A stretch of 64,000 bases of DNA from Cinnamomum chago (taxonomy: Eukaryota; Streptophyta; Magnoliopsida; Laurales; Lauraceae), in contig CP142452.1 in the NCBI GenBank assembly GCA_038049695.1, positions 35,452,501-35,516,500 on the forward strand. Reading direction: 5' to 3'. Positions 23,901-35,700 of this stretch are shown here, piece after piece. Within the stretch, counting starts at the first letter, position 1; each line of letters begins with the position of its first letter. The translations under genes were made by a program, and so were the position numbers. The notes under the pieces were generated by a model. That model ran no database searches. It was not told the origin of the DNA and saw only the letters and a program-made list of their open reading frames with translations.

Positions 23901-25950
23901 GAATTGAGTTTCTGGACAGTTCGCTCGAGCGACCTTGACAGTTCGTTCGAGCGACCTGTCCAGAAAGGGATACGGTTTTCCAGCAGCTTGGTCGCTCGAA
24001 CGCATTTTAATATTCGCTCGACCGATGGGTTCGCTCGAGCGAACCCTTAGATTCGCTCGAGCGATTCGGTCTGCCTGCACTGTTTTAATGCACTAGTACA
24101 GAAATTTCGGCCGATCGATCGGACCTTCGGTCCGATCTGGATTTTGAGATTTTTTTTATGTTTCTTGGTTCTAGGTGGGACCTTGGCTACCCTCCTTGGA
24201 CTCACTTGACTATATGTGAGGACGTCTTGAGCCGATGCTCCTCACGGTTGGTTTGGTAACATCGATGTTCACTTCATTCAATCATGAACGGGACGGAATG
24301 ACGCGATATCTTCTTTATATCTAAATACAAGACTTTTTCCTTAGTTATCGCGAATTCTATTCCTTTCGAGGACTGAGTGGGTTGCTCGATGTCTCCGAAT
24401 GAACATCATACCTAGGACGGACCGTTTATAGTATTGATTTTCTATCATAACATCTAGTTATAACCCTAAGCTCATTTTAAGTTTTGAAAATTGTAGAAGT
24501 GCATAAGGAGCCCGGAATGTCTTCAAACTCAAGGAGTACCAAGTCATATCTATGATCGACATACGGGACCCCTATTCACTCAAATAGATCTTAAAACATT
24601 TATCTTTCCCGAATTGGTATAGTTCATCATATTTCTCTATTTCCAAGATTTACATGTCATGAGTTGTTTTCCCGAAAGCATGATAGTAGCATTGACTTGT
24701 CTCGAAATGTATTGCCCGACATGAAATGACAGTGTGCCCTTGAGCACCCCCGTTTTACCCGTTATTTACTGTACTTGATTTACTTGTATATGTCTCGATT
24801 GGTTTTATCCTATGTGTCGGCATCACTAAGCTTGGATACCTTGTCAGTCTGATCCACTGACTTGAATATCCCTCTCCCGTCCCGCCAGCTGCAGTTTGGA
24901 TCCCGATGCCCGGTTTATTACCGTGGTCCCGTCCCGATACCCGGTTCGCTACCGTGGTCCCGTTCCCGTATAATTATATTGTATATATGTATACGTTGTT
25001 TATCCTCACCTTGCGTGACTGAGATCGACGTCCCGTGATACTGTTGTCACTTTAGTGACAGAGGACTTAGCTTTATGTGATTGCCACCCTGTTATTCCCG
25101 ATTCCTTGGATACCTCATATGTTGTATCTTGTTTACTTGTTTTATAGCAAATGTTTTACCTGCTTTATGAGAGTTCTTGTTTAAACAGATTTCTATGCTT
25201 TTCAAGAGATTTCATCTATTGTATATTGTTGCATCTTTTCATTCTCTTGCCAGACCGTCGTGTCTGATCCTTTGCTTTGGTACTCAGGTCCCGTTGCCGG
25301 TTTCCTTGAGGAGGAGCCGGAGGAGGCAGTAGGTGAGCTGCAACCTCTAGTTGAGTGGCGTGCTGACGATGTCATGTAGACATCGGGTTGCCAAGAGGCG
25401 TAACATTTTGGGGAGAACTTATTAACTATTCTTTTGGGTTATTCTTTTGTAGTATTGGCCTTTGTTGGCCTCTATTGTGGGAATGTAATTAACTGATATT
25501 TTGTTTAACTTTGACAACTTGGGGAAACTTGCTATATATATATCATTGCTCATTCTGATACAGTAATTATACTTATTGTTATGGTCTTCATGACTAATGA
25601 TAGTTGGACTATTTGATTTACTACATGCTTCCGCACTCAAGAAGAAATATTCATTGATTGTTGTGATATCCTCACCGCGGACACCTGTGGGAAATTGAAT
25701 ACAAATGTGCATGTTATCATTCCTTATTTATCATTATCGTCCCGATCCCGGATTAGTCCTGCGGGCCCGGTCCGGGGTCGCGACAGGACCTGATTCATCT
25801 CATGAACCATTATGTCATATATATTGGTCATGTGCATTAAGTAATAAATCACCATTCATCTCATGAAAGGAAAGAATGATTATATTGATAAATAAAGAAA
25901 TTAATCAATCTATTCATCATATACTGGTATTGAGACCATACTATCTAACA
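20966..25950 (-). mobile_element. Copia solo LTR (minus) inside the copia 3' LTR
   Basis: TGTTGGAAAC to TATCTAACA with perfect GTTTT duplication. Its net length is about 1.77 kb once the nested gypsy LTR is removed. It belongs to the same copia family as its host but is a longer variant with four GAAGTnnnACTTC dyads (about 21505-21680) instead of two. Confidence 0.93.
22575..25785 (+). mobile_element. Gypsy solo LTR, family A copy 2
   Basis: TGTAAGACCCCGACCCG to GGTCGCGACA, 3211 bases, with perfect duplication GGACC at 22570-22574 and 25786-25790. It contains the dyad block TTCGACGA (22975)...TCGTCGAA (22998), a donor-like AAGTAAGTAT at 23341, a cassette of six TCGCTCGAGCGA-type palindromes (23921-24064), a two-unit 31-bp repeat (24902-24963) and the end block TGCTTCCGCA...CCTCACCGCGG. 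Confidence 0.95.
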
Positions 25951-26356
25951 GTTTTAAGTAGGGTTTTCTCTTAGAGATCTCACCCATCTTCTTGAGAAAA
26001 GAGATCTGATAGAGGTTTATAGCGTGGAAGACAACAAGGTCTTGGAGATCTCTAATTGCTTCAAGAAGAGTTCTTGTTCTAGTTGATTGTCTTCTCCTCA
26101 ATTAGAGCACTATCGGGCTTCAAATGTACAATCTGCTTCTCCTATTATGGTAGATTATTTTGTTGCATATAGTTGCTGATTTCTATCTTCTAGATAGATT
26201 ATATTGCTGTACATGATTGATGAGAATGAGGGATTGCATCCTGGATATGGTTAATGGCCTTCTGGATACTTGATCCCTGAGTCAACTGGGTCAAAAAGTT
26301 TTGAAAATCTATCCCCAAGGCCCGCCTACTTCCAATAGGGAGGACGTCCCATGTGG

Positions 26357-26637
26357 GGCCCGTTTGGTAATTTACTTTTAAAATAATGTGGAGTGAAGTG
26401 AAATGAAAAGAATGAATAAAATATAAGTAAGTTATGATGATATTTTGTTTTTAGTTGTTTGGAATGGAATATTTTTGACTTTTTGAATGGGGAAATGTAG
26501 ATTTTTTGTCTTTTAGTGAGTAAATGTAGTTGCTTTTTGACTTTTTTTAGAAAAGATAGAGGGAATTTTTGTAAAAAGTGTTTTTGATGAGATGTTTAAC
26601 TTAACTTGACTTTATTAGTAAATTTACCAAACGGGCC
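26357..26637. mobile_element. MITE-like element with terminal inverted repeats
   Basis: The left end GGCCCGTTTGGTAATTTACT and the complement of the right end (GGCCCGTTTGGTAAATTTAC) match over about 20 bases. The interior is AT-rich and non-coding, total 281 bases. A convincing target duplication is not visible, so the superfamily is left open. Confidence 0.65.
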
Positions 26638-27360
26638 TTGGGGATAGATTTTCAAATTCTTTAGCAAATCCAAGTTTTAAAAATAAGTTCTACTTTGGAA
26701 AGAAATGAAGACTTGGAAGTAAGAAAGGAAAGAATTCAAAATTTAAAATTTAATATTTAAAAAGTTTCAAAATTTGAATTTCAAAAATTCAAAAGAGAGA
26801 AGACTTTCCAATTGTGCAAAGTTTTAATCAAGTGAATATCAATAGTCGAGATCGCATAAAGTTTTTCCCAAAGATAAATATGAAGAGTACTTGAGCAACG
26901 AGAAACCCCCATTTCCTTTTCCTTCTTTTTCTTTCTCCTCAAGCAACAACCTTTCCAAAAATTATTAAAAGCAAAGGAGGGGACATCCAATGCTTCTGAT
27001 ACTACATTCCATGCCCAACGAATCCAAGGGTGGGTCATCCACCACCCTTGGGCAGCCAAGGAGGGGACGTCCAATGCTTCCAATGTTACTTTCCATGCCA
27101 CCACAACTCCTCTCCCTCTCTCCCTCCCTCTCTCTCTCTCTCTCTCTCTCGCCTTCCATCATTCCACGCCTACCCCCATAGTTGTGGAACTCATTTTGTT
27201 TCAGATGAATATCCTAAGATTTTTCAGCTCGGTCTTCATTTCGAAACGAAACACCTCATTCTAATTTTTCGTCCAATTTTCCGCCCAACTTCGATTGAAA
27301 TGTTGCATCTCAGTTGATTTTGCCCAGTTTCAAGCGAGAATTGTTGTGATGCAAATTTTG
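26638..27360 (+). mobile_element. Continuation of the 8733 LTR-like remnant, with ~83-bp repeat and CT tract
   Basis: After the MITE the sequence is AT-rich. It then shows two copies of AAGGAGGGGAC(A/G)TCCAATGCTTC (about 26976 and 27059) that echo the GGACGTCC word at the copia insertion site, followed by a (CT)n tract at 27110-27150. No gene is recognised. Confidence 0.4.
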
Positions 27361-28268
27361 CCCAAAATGGGCCTCCTATGATTTAATAGAAAAAAAGAAA
27401 AGAAAAAAAGAAGGAGGAGTGGTTGTAATTTTTTAACTTAAGCAGTCACACCCCTTTAATCGAATAAAATTAAAATCAATTGAAAAAAAGGGAATAGAAA
27501 GAAGAAAAATAGGGAAAGAAAATGAAGAAGAACAAGACGACAATAAGTTGCTACCTACCTGTGTTGGGGCTTGGGATGCTCGTCAACTTCAGTTCTTCTA
27601 CCCATCCGTCGTTGTTCTGTGTGTTGTTGGCCGCTGATCGTTCATCCCGTGACAGCTATAACAAACGACCATCCTGTTGTTGTCGCTCATCTTATTCCAG
27701 GTACAAATGCTTGGGATCTCTCCCCGCCCACTTTTATTTATTTCATATGGGCTACCACTATTGTTCTCTGTGATTCTCTCATATTTGTTGTCTGAGTGTC
27801 TGTTGAGTGTTGTCTAAGTGGGATTGGTGTTGGAGTGGGCTTTTTTTTTTTTTTTACATCTTATGAACGGGTTAGCCAATTTTTTTTGTTGCTTATTTAT
27901 TTATTTATTTATTTTTATTTTTTTGCCGTTTGGGAGTTGGGAGTGGGATTGGTACTAGAGTGGGCTCTACTTCTCTTTTTCTTCTTTGTCTTCTTATTGG
28001 CAATGAGGCAGTAGGCTTTTGGCAGCTACTTGTTTTTTTTATTTTTATATATATATATATATAATTCAGTTGGAGCTTGGGAGTGCGCTTGGTCCTGGGG
28101 ATGCGACTTATCTTTTTTTTCCCCTGTTGCCTCCTCTTTTTTCCTTTTTTTTTTTGTTTGATCAAGAGGCTACTTTTTTTACTTGTATTTATATTAATGA
28201 TGGGTCTATTTTTTTTTATACGTTATTACACCTGATACTTTGCATTGTGGTAAATTCAATTAATCATC
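27361..28268 (+). other. Upstream region of the second hAT gene, T-rich
   Basis: It holds long T runs (27841-27855 and others), a TA microsatellite (~28048-28062) and three loose copies of GGGAGTGGGATTGGT...GAGTGGGCT (about 27818, 27941, 28077). This is probably the 5' leader or end region of the hAT element that starts at 28269. No coding region is seen. Confidence 0.4.
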
Positions 28269-29421
28269 ATGAGTGACACTGGCCATAATATTGTAGGCAC
28301 CCTTCAATCATCTCAACCTTCTGTAACAAGTGGTGTACCTGCTCGATCTAATGATCCAGCATGGAAACATGCATTTTTAGATTCAAGTAATAAGAAATAT
28401 ATAATTTGCATTCATTGTAAAAACGTCATTAAAGGGGTGCAATTACAAGACTAAAAGAACAACTTGCTAGGATTACAGGAGACATTGCACCATGTAAAAG
28501 TGTATTCGGTGAATTTAAATGGCAAATGGAAAGAATGGTAATGAAGACAAAAAATAAGGCAAAAAAAGAAAACTAAATGAGGAAATTAGAAATCCACAGG
28601 GCTTCCAATTGATGATGAAGAATTGGAAGAAGAAGAGGTGGAAATAAATTAGATTACTCCCTTGAGCGCAGAAGGGGTAAAGAACCACAAATTTATTCTT
28701 TTCAAATACATGGTATTTCTATGACATCAAAACCACCTGTAAGGTAGACCAATGGCCAACTACTTCCAACCAAGAACCACTCATTAAATCTGCAATGGCA
28801 ACTAAAGAGCAGAAATATGCAGCTGATATGGCTATGGCAGGTTGGTGGTTCGATTTGAGTCTTCCTTCCCCTTCAATGCAACAAAGTCAAAGTTCCTTTA
28901 ACTAATGACTAATGCAATCAATTCTGTTGAACCGGTATATAAAGTGCCAACCTATGATGCACTGAGGGGGAGGCTTTTAAATAATTTAGTGGTGGAAGAA
29001 GTTAATGCTATGATGAAGCATTATAAATCATCTTGAAGTGAAACTGGTTGCTCAAAAATAGTTGATGGTTGGACAGATGTTAAACTAAGGTCTTTGATTA
29101 ACTTCCTTGTTTACTATTCTAAAGGAATATTATTTTTAAATCATTAGATACAAGAGCTGCTAGAAAGAAAACAGATGCGTTATTAATTTGAACTTTTTGT
29201 AGAGGTTGTCACAACTGTCAGGCCAAAAAAACGTTGTTTGGTTCATAATAGAAAATGATGCTACATATAAAGTAATAGGAAAAAATTAGCAACAAAATAT
29301 GAAACATTTTATTGTGCAACTCATGTGTAGCTCACTGTATGGCGAATCCCAGTTTGTTTCCAAGAAATGCAAAGACAATTGGGACATAAAGGAAAGTTAC
29401 AAAACTCATTTACAATCATGC
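28269..29421 (+). pseudogene. hAT transposase pseudogene (BED finger and DUF659)
   Basis: ATG at 28269 starts MSDTGHNIVG. A BED finger follows (NDPAWKHAFLDSSNKKYI, CIHCKNVIKG), then a frameshift near 28437, and RLKEQLARITGDIAPC in the next frame, where the usual His is Gln. A middle segment is damaged. The DUF659 region at about 28940-29140 reads VPTYDALRGRLL, KIVDGWTDVKLRSLINFLVYY. At 29400-29421 KVTKLIYNHA is followed by a copia LTR. After it only about 8 bases remain before a Tat LTR starts at 32830. The catalytic core and dimerisation domain are absent. In the family this protein cuts and moves hAT elements; here it is inactive. Confidence 0.8.
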
Positions 29422-29916
29422 TGTTGGAATATAGGTGGGCCTTCCAGGCAGGTTTCAAAACTTTTGACCCACTTGATGCATGGATCAATTGTTTAGAATG
29501 CAACAAATCCAATCCAGGATGCAATTCCCTCAATCTCATAGCCATGTATAGCAACATGTACTATCTATAAGATAGAAAACAACACATAAACATGCAACAA
29601 CGAAATCCACAACATAAAAGGATGTAGATATACCTTTGGAGCTTTGTTGTGCTCTAATGGAGGATTTGAGTTCACCACTTTGATGATGAACAACTTCACA
29701 ATCCAATTCAGAATCTTCAACTCCTTTTTATCTTCCATGCTATAATCCGTATTAGATCTCTTTTCTCAAGAAGATGGTGGAATCTTCAAGAGAAAACCTA
29801 ACTAGTAACTTTAAGGAACTAAAGGTGAAAGAGAGGAGAACTTAGAGAGGAAGAGGACTTGTGCAACTCTTGCACAATGGGGCTCAAGTGGCTGTTTGTG
29901 TTATGCACGACCATGT

Positions 29917-29943
29917 GGGGGGGGGGGGGGGGGGGGGGGGGGG
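29917..29943 (+). repeat. Poly-G run of 27 bases
   Basis: An uninterrupted G run in the LTR follows CCATGT, in the place where sister LTRs have ordinary sequence. The length may be affected by sequencing. Confidence 0.85.
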
Positions 29944-31174
29944 TGCTTCCTTTTATAGCCTTCCAATCCATCTCTATTCCTATTTGAAATAGAAGTTTAA
30001 CTCCCATTACAAATAGGTAAACATCTCCCTTGCTAATTTCCATAGAAGTCTCACTTCTACAACTATTAGTAGCTTTCTTCTTTCTAATTAAAATAGAAGT
30101 CCTACTTCCATTAATAATTAGTAGATTACTATTACCACTATTAGAAGTCTCACTTCAAATAGAAATAGTAACCTTTCTTTTAGAGTTCAAGTAGAATTAG
30201 TATCTTTCTAATAACTTGGGCTAGCGTGGGGACCACTAGGGATTCCTTAGAAAGCTGGCTCCAACTAGGACACGCGACCCCACATCTCATGTGCAATCCG
30301 GGCCCACAGTTAATTGCAAATAACTCCACTACATAAATGCAATTGCACTCCAGTCTTAGGAATAAATTACAATGAAGACCCTAAACTTCCTCAGCACCAC
30401 AAGTAGGCCCCTCCATCTATATCCATGGATCAAATGGACCTGTCCACCAAAATAGATCCATATCTTATTATCCTTGAGCCCCAATTAATTATAGTGATCA
30501 TTTGGTACCGATCCAATTAACTCTTAATCGGAATGAGTGCGCACTTACCAATGATAAATCCATTAATTGGCACAAGGGGATATTAAAGATAGATTCCATC
30601 TTGACCATTGAATGTTTCCACAGCTCTACTACCACGTACCCAAATCACCGAGGTGTTGACCTACAATTGGCCTCACTCATTGGTGACTCAAAGCAAATGA
30701 ATAGATAGAAACTTGAGTTCATTAATGTCTCAGGATTATGAGCCTATTGCTAGGGAATTATGAGAACAGACCTTAAAGTAAAGACAATGTATATAAGGTG
30801 CTTCTCATGGTCCTTCAATACATCCAATGTACCAGCGCCATGATCCGGAATCTTCCATTCCGATGATCGAGACAAATCACACTATCTCATAGTGATCAAG
30901 GCGCTGCAACCTTGTCAGATGAGATGTCCAATCTCATCACTGGTTGTGAAGATATTTGAGTATAAGATTTGCAATACATGTCTCCTGTATGTGGATCTCA
31001 TCCATACACATGTATTACATCTAGTATACTCATGGACTCCGGTTCATCTCATGGGCCATTATGTCTTTTGTATTGGTTATGTGCAAGTATATAAAACACC
31101 ATTCATCTCATGAAAGGAAAAACATGAATTGTATTGATAAATAAAGAAATTAATCAATTTATTACATCATATAC

Positions 31175-32788
31175 TGTTAGGGTTTTTATAGATTGTAATT
31201 TGATGGATGCATTATCATTCAAGCATCATTTGATTTACACACATGCATTGTTTTAGATAAACTTGAAATCTTGTTTTATTCATGCATTGCTTTTAAGAGT
31301 TGTAAAAGTTTTGATTTATGCATGATTTGTTTTTAAATCTTGGATGCATTTGTTTTAGAAAAGAGTTTTCAAGAAATCAAGCAAGCCTTTGTTTTAAAAG
31401 TTTTGAATCTTTTTAGGCTTTTTATGTCATGTTTTAAAAACCATTAGAATCTTTAAAACATGTTTTCCAAGCTTGATTTAGTGGCCAAAAGGTCCCCCAA
31501 AGCTAAACCTTCAAATTTGCAAAAGTTGCATTTTTTGTCAAAGGGAGGCTGTCCCGGCAGTGTCGCCGGTCGACCGAGAGGCAGGTCTCGGTCGACCGAG
31601 ACAACTGGAGGTAAAACCTGCAGTTTTTGAACTGAAACCTCCAACGGTCAGAAATCTGACCGTTGTGCCTTCCCGGTCGACCGAGACCTCTTTGCCGGTC
31701 GACCGAGAACTAGCCGTTGGCAACTTTTTGGCTATAAAGTCCATTCATTTCCAACCTTCTTTGGAGCTTGAAACTTGAACCTTTGAGACCATTTTGGAGC
31801 CATAGAAAGGGGAAGAAGTTGGAAAGGCTAGGGGGCCATTTGGAAATCAAATACATGAGTTCTTAAAAAGGTACACTTTACTTGTATTTTGATTTTCATT
31901 AAAATGAAATCCATGCATGCTTAAATCTTTGTTTTTCACTTATGCATGATTTCAAGAGTTGTTTTGCAAACTCATTATCTTCATTGGTATATTAGAATGG
32001 TTTGCAATCACTCTCACCTAAATCACATGTGTTCTTAGACTTTTATATTCATACAACATGTTTTAGATCATTTCTTCAAGTTGTGTGAATCTTTCATGTG
32101 ATTAGTATTTTTCTCTTCAATCATCATTTTATAAGCTTTGATTTTAAAATGCATCATGCATTCATTTAAGAGCTTCATTGTTAAAATAGATTGAAGTAGA
32201 GCATTCATACACTTGTGCACACACTTTAACTTAATTGAGTGTATGTTTGTTATTTGTATTAAACCTTCATATTAGCCTAGTCAAGAGGCAATTTCATATG
32301 AGCTTAATTTGTATCTCTTAGAGTGATCTTTTGGAAAGACACCTTCTTAGAGAAATCTACATTGTGTAAGGTTATTGCTTAGCCTTTGAAAAGCATCTTG
32401 TAAGGTTATTGCTTAGCCTAAGAAAAGCATTTTGTAAAGGTTATTGCTTAGCCTATAAAAGCACATAGAGAGGTTGTTGTTTAGCCTTGAAAAGCAACAT
32501 TGTAAGGGTTATTGCTTAGCCTAGTTAAAAGCATAAATAGTGGAAATCCGGTGGGGTGATTGGATTCACAAGCCGGTAGTGGATGTAGGCATTGAGGCCG
32601 AACCACTATAAATATTGTGTTGTGGTGATTGCTTGTGTGGTGATTGTTTATTAGCTTCCGCATATTGATTGTTTAATCATCACATTTGACTAGTTTATAT
32701 TAAGAAGTTAAAATTGGTGTAAATTGGTCATAGTTGTAGCTCACCCTATTCACCCCCCCTCTAGGGTTAGGATCCCCAAGGACTTTCA
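31175..32788 (+). mobile_element. Solo LTR of a third family with GGTCGACCGAG cassette
   Basis: TGTTAGGGTT to GGACTTTCA, 1614 bases, with perfect duplication TATAC (31170-31174, 32789-32793). It contains four GGTCGACC palindromes (31568, 31590, 31675, 31697), a 10-base perfect hairpin (31642-31665), a five-unit tandem repeat (32365-32533) and the conserved 3' part with GAACCACTATAAAT and CCCCCCCTCTAGGG. Its superfamily is not certain; the end block resembles plant copia LTRs. Confidence 0.9.
32365..32533 (+). repeat. ~34-bp tandem repeat, five units, in the solo LTR
   Basis: GTAAGGTTATTGCTTAGCC-type units start near 32365, 32400, 32434, 32469 and 32502. The related LTR fragment at 55573 carries four such units in the opposite orientation (about 55845-55965). 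Confidence 0.85.
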
Positions 32789-35700
32789 TATACCCTTGGT
32801 ATTGAGACCATAAAACTAACACATGCATGTGTTGAATTGGATGAAAAATGTCACTTTGTCTTTTCAACATCAAAGATGTGACATGAAACTGTATCAAACC
32901 ACAATGGGCAAAGCCGCTTCAAGCATCAAGTTTTGTTGGAACTATCTAAAAACTTCAGGATCCTTCAAAACAGTCATAAGAAGATTATAAATGAAGTTTT
33001 GGACATTTCGACATCATTTAGCCTAACTTCACCCTTTCAGCAGCTAATTATTTCACAAAACAGAGGACACAATTGGCCTCAAAATGCCACTAGAAGGCCG
33101 TACATCAAATTTTAAGCCATTCCGACACTATTCTGCCCAAAATGCAAAAGGTCGTACTCTCCCTGCAACAAAGTCAACCCTTTCGGCTAAAACAACATCA
33201 AAGACATCAAATCTTCAATCAGAGCCTATAGATAATCTTAAAGTACTTTCAAGAGGCTCTATATCAAATTTCAGGTCAAACCGGCAACGTTTAACTTAAC
33301 ATCAACCCTCAAGCAGCAAAACCAGGCCTCCAGGTGGCGGAGACTGTCGAGGCCATCACACATCAAATAAAGCACATGGATGGTTTCAAAATGATTCCAA
33401 GGGGTTACATGTCAAGTTTCTAGTCTCTTTCAACATCTTTTGACCTGACTTTGATCCCCCGGAAACTAAATCAGGTCTTCCGGAGATGGAGCCCATTGGG
33501 ACCATGAATTGTAAATTAGAGCTGTTGCGCCCCCGAACCTGGATCCCTGCAGCGGTCCGACCTCGGGGACGTGAATGGGGAAGTAAGTGATAAATAATAT
33601 TTCTCCACAAGATCTGCGTGTGTGAGGGAGGCATAATTTCCAACACATCAAAACATTTCGCGGAAGCTTATGTGGCGTTGCGACCCAGAGTCCGTGGCCA
33701 TTGGATTCAGCGTCACACTCAACTATTAGTGTAAAGTTGTCATAGCAATGCTCAAACTCAGACTAGAAAAAAAACCAAGATAATACATATACAGAGCTGA
33801 CAGTAACATGCTTATCATTTCCCAATCATGTTCAAGTTATAAATTAACAAGTGCATTAATTACAATTCCAAGGAAAAAGACTAACAAAAGCCGTACAAAA
33901 TAACAAACTAAGAACAAATACTACCTAGGTGTGTAACGTAACTCCGGAGTCGAGCCTGACGTCTATATGACATCACTGACACAACAAACCTGCAAAACTC
34001 GTGGCTCTACAGCCACCTGCACACGTACTAGCTCAAGACGAGAACCTTCTACCTAGAGAACCAAGGTATAGTATATCAGACACGTCGGTCTGACGTGTGA
34101 TCAATTTAGGCATGAGTATAAATATTTAAAATTTGAAAGAAGAGAATGTTTAAAACAATTTACTGAATTTAAACAAATTACAGAATTTAAAACAAGGCTT
34201 GAACAATATGCTTATCAAGAAAACAAAGGCCCATGAACGATATACGAAACGAAACTAGCATGAATACATATAATATCATGAATGGTAATTCCACATTGAG
34301 CCCATCCTTCCTCTGTCATACATGATGATAAGAGTAAGCAAGCACGACAAGCACGTTACGCAAAACACGATCCCACGCCACACAAGGTAGACGGGGAGGC
34401 CAGCTGCGTAACCGGAGCACAACACGATGTGTAATATAATACACAACCAATCTGCAGATAGTCCACATGTTTAAGGACCCCCGAATAGTGGATAAGACTG
34501 AAGGGGCAGTCCAAGCTCAGTAGTGTTCACTTGAATTCATGAATGCAGAAAACACGGCAATACACATTCTAAATGAATCGAACTTAAGGGGGAAATCACT
34601 TGTCAAACGAGGCAAGGCATGCTAGTAAAATAGCATAAATTATATGCATATCGAACTTAGGAAGTGATCCCTTTTTTATTCTTGAAACCATTCGAAACAA
34701 AGCTGATACTTATAGTCAAAACAAGTGCAAACTAATACCCAAAGCAAAACGGATACTTATAAGCCAAAACTAGTGCAAATCGATACCTTTTCAAGTCAAA
34801 ATAAGTACAAATTGATGCTTGAAACAAAACCGATGCTTATAAATCAAAACGGGTGCAAAAAAATATTCTTCGTGTCAAAGCTAAGTTTTCAAAACGAACT
34901 CTCAAGTATATGCTAAGACCCTTCATTTGATTCTTGTGTAATTGAAACCTAAATGTTGGAATTAAAGAGCAGATTGGTGCCCCTAAAGCTAAACAACATT
35001 TGAGATTTCCAAGTGCACAATATCAAGTTAAAAGCCCTTAACATATTCTGGGTTTTCATCCCATAAAAATCATTGAACAACTCCTTTTTTCTGAACAGGC
35101 GGTCACCAGGCGGCTAGCTTACTTCACCCTGAGAAAAATTTAAGTTACTGATATGATGACCGACCTGAAGTAGGTCACCAGGCAGCTTGCCTACTGGTGA
35201 CCCCCAGCTGACCCCTTGCCGATCACCTGTATGGGCAGTTGCACTTCAAGTCAAAATTTTCCCATTCTTTCTTCACTTTTCAAGTCCTTTCAGTTCTGAG
35301 CCTTCCCACACATCCAATACAATTCTTGACACCAAGAAGAAACTAATCCCAACCATTTCATCACCAAAACTCCTCCATTCACCTTCACCATTCCATATCA
35401 TTCTAAAACAAACCCATCTATTAAACAATAGATAGAGCTTCTCTTCTAAACAAAATTCCAGAATTTTAGAAAGTAAATAACATCATATGCATGTGAAGAA
35501 AAGGAAGCAAAGTTATGCTTAGTTGACAAACACTTCATTAGAAAACTTAACATGCATAAACAATGCATTTTTCAAACACAATGCACCAAATAATTTACAT
35601 GCACAATGAAACTGAAATGATCACTTGCCTTGGCCTCTAGCACTCTAAGATCACTCCTAGATCTCACCCATTAGACATAAGCACACCTATTCAACCAAAA

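Larger units (their letters stand above)
9221..26337 (+). mobile_element. Complete Ty1/copia retrotransposon with nested insertions
   Basis: Target duplication GGGAG lies at 9216-9220 and 26338-26342. The parts are 5' LTR 9221-10879, tRNA-Met type primer site, long leader, gag, protease, integrase, reverse transcriptase, RNase H in copia order, polypurine tract and 3' LTR 19679-26337. Nested inside are a gypsy solo LTR in the leader and a copia solo LTR with a gypsy solo LTR in the 3' LTR. Without these the element is about 9.1 kb. Many stops and frameshifts make it defective. Both LTRs end in AATA rather than AACA. Confidence 0.93.
19679..26337 (+). repeat. 3' LTR of the copia element, split by a nested solo LTR
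   Basis: The LTR runs 19679-20965 and resumes at 25956-26337, about 1.67 kb in all, ending CTTCCAATA. The break follows GTTTT, duplicated at 25951-25955. A TATAAATA box matching that of the 5' LTR lies near 20834. Confidence 0.92.
29422..32821 (-). mobile_element. Copia solo LTR (minus) inside the hAT pseudogene
   Basis: TGTTGGAATA to AACTAACA with perfect duplication CATGC (29417-29421, 32822-32826). Its net length is about 1.78 kb. It is the four-dyad variant of the same copia LTR family (dyads about 29990-30160) and contains a 27-base G run. Confidence 0.92.

Noticed and set aside
26635-26662. Copia LTR fragment after the MITE
   Set aside because: About 24 bases (GGGCCTTGGGGATAGATTTTC...) resemble the start of a minus copia LTR, but the similarity ends at once, so I did not call an element.
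27898-28165. Tandem T-rich and TA-rich ORFs
   Set aside because: Low-complexity translation only.
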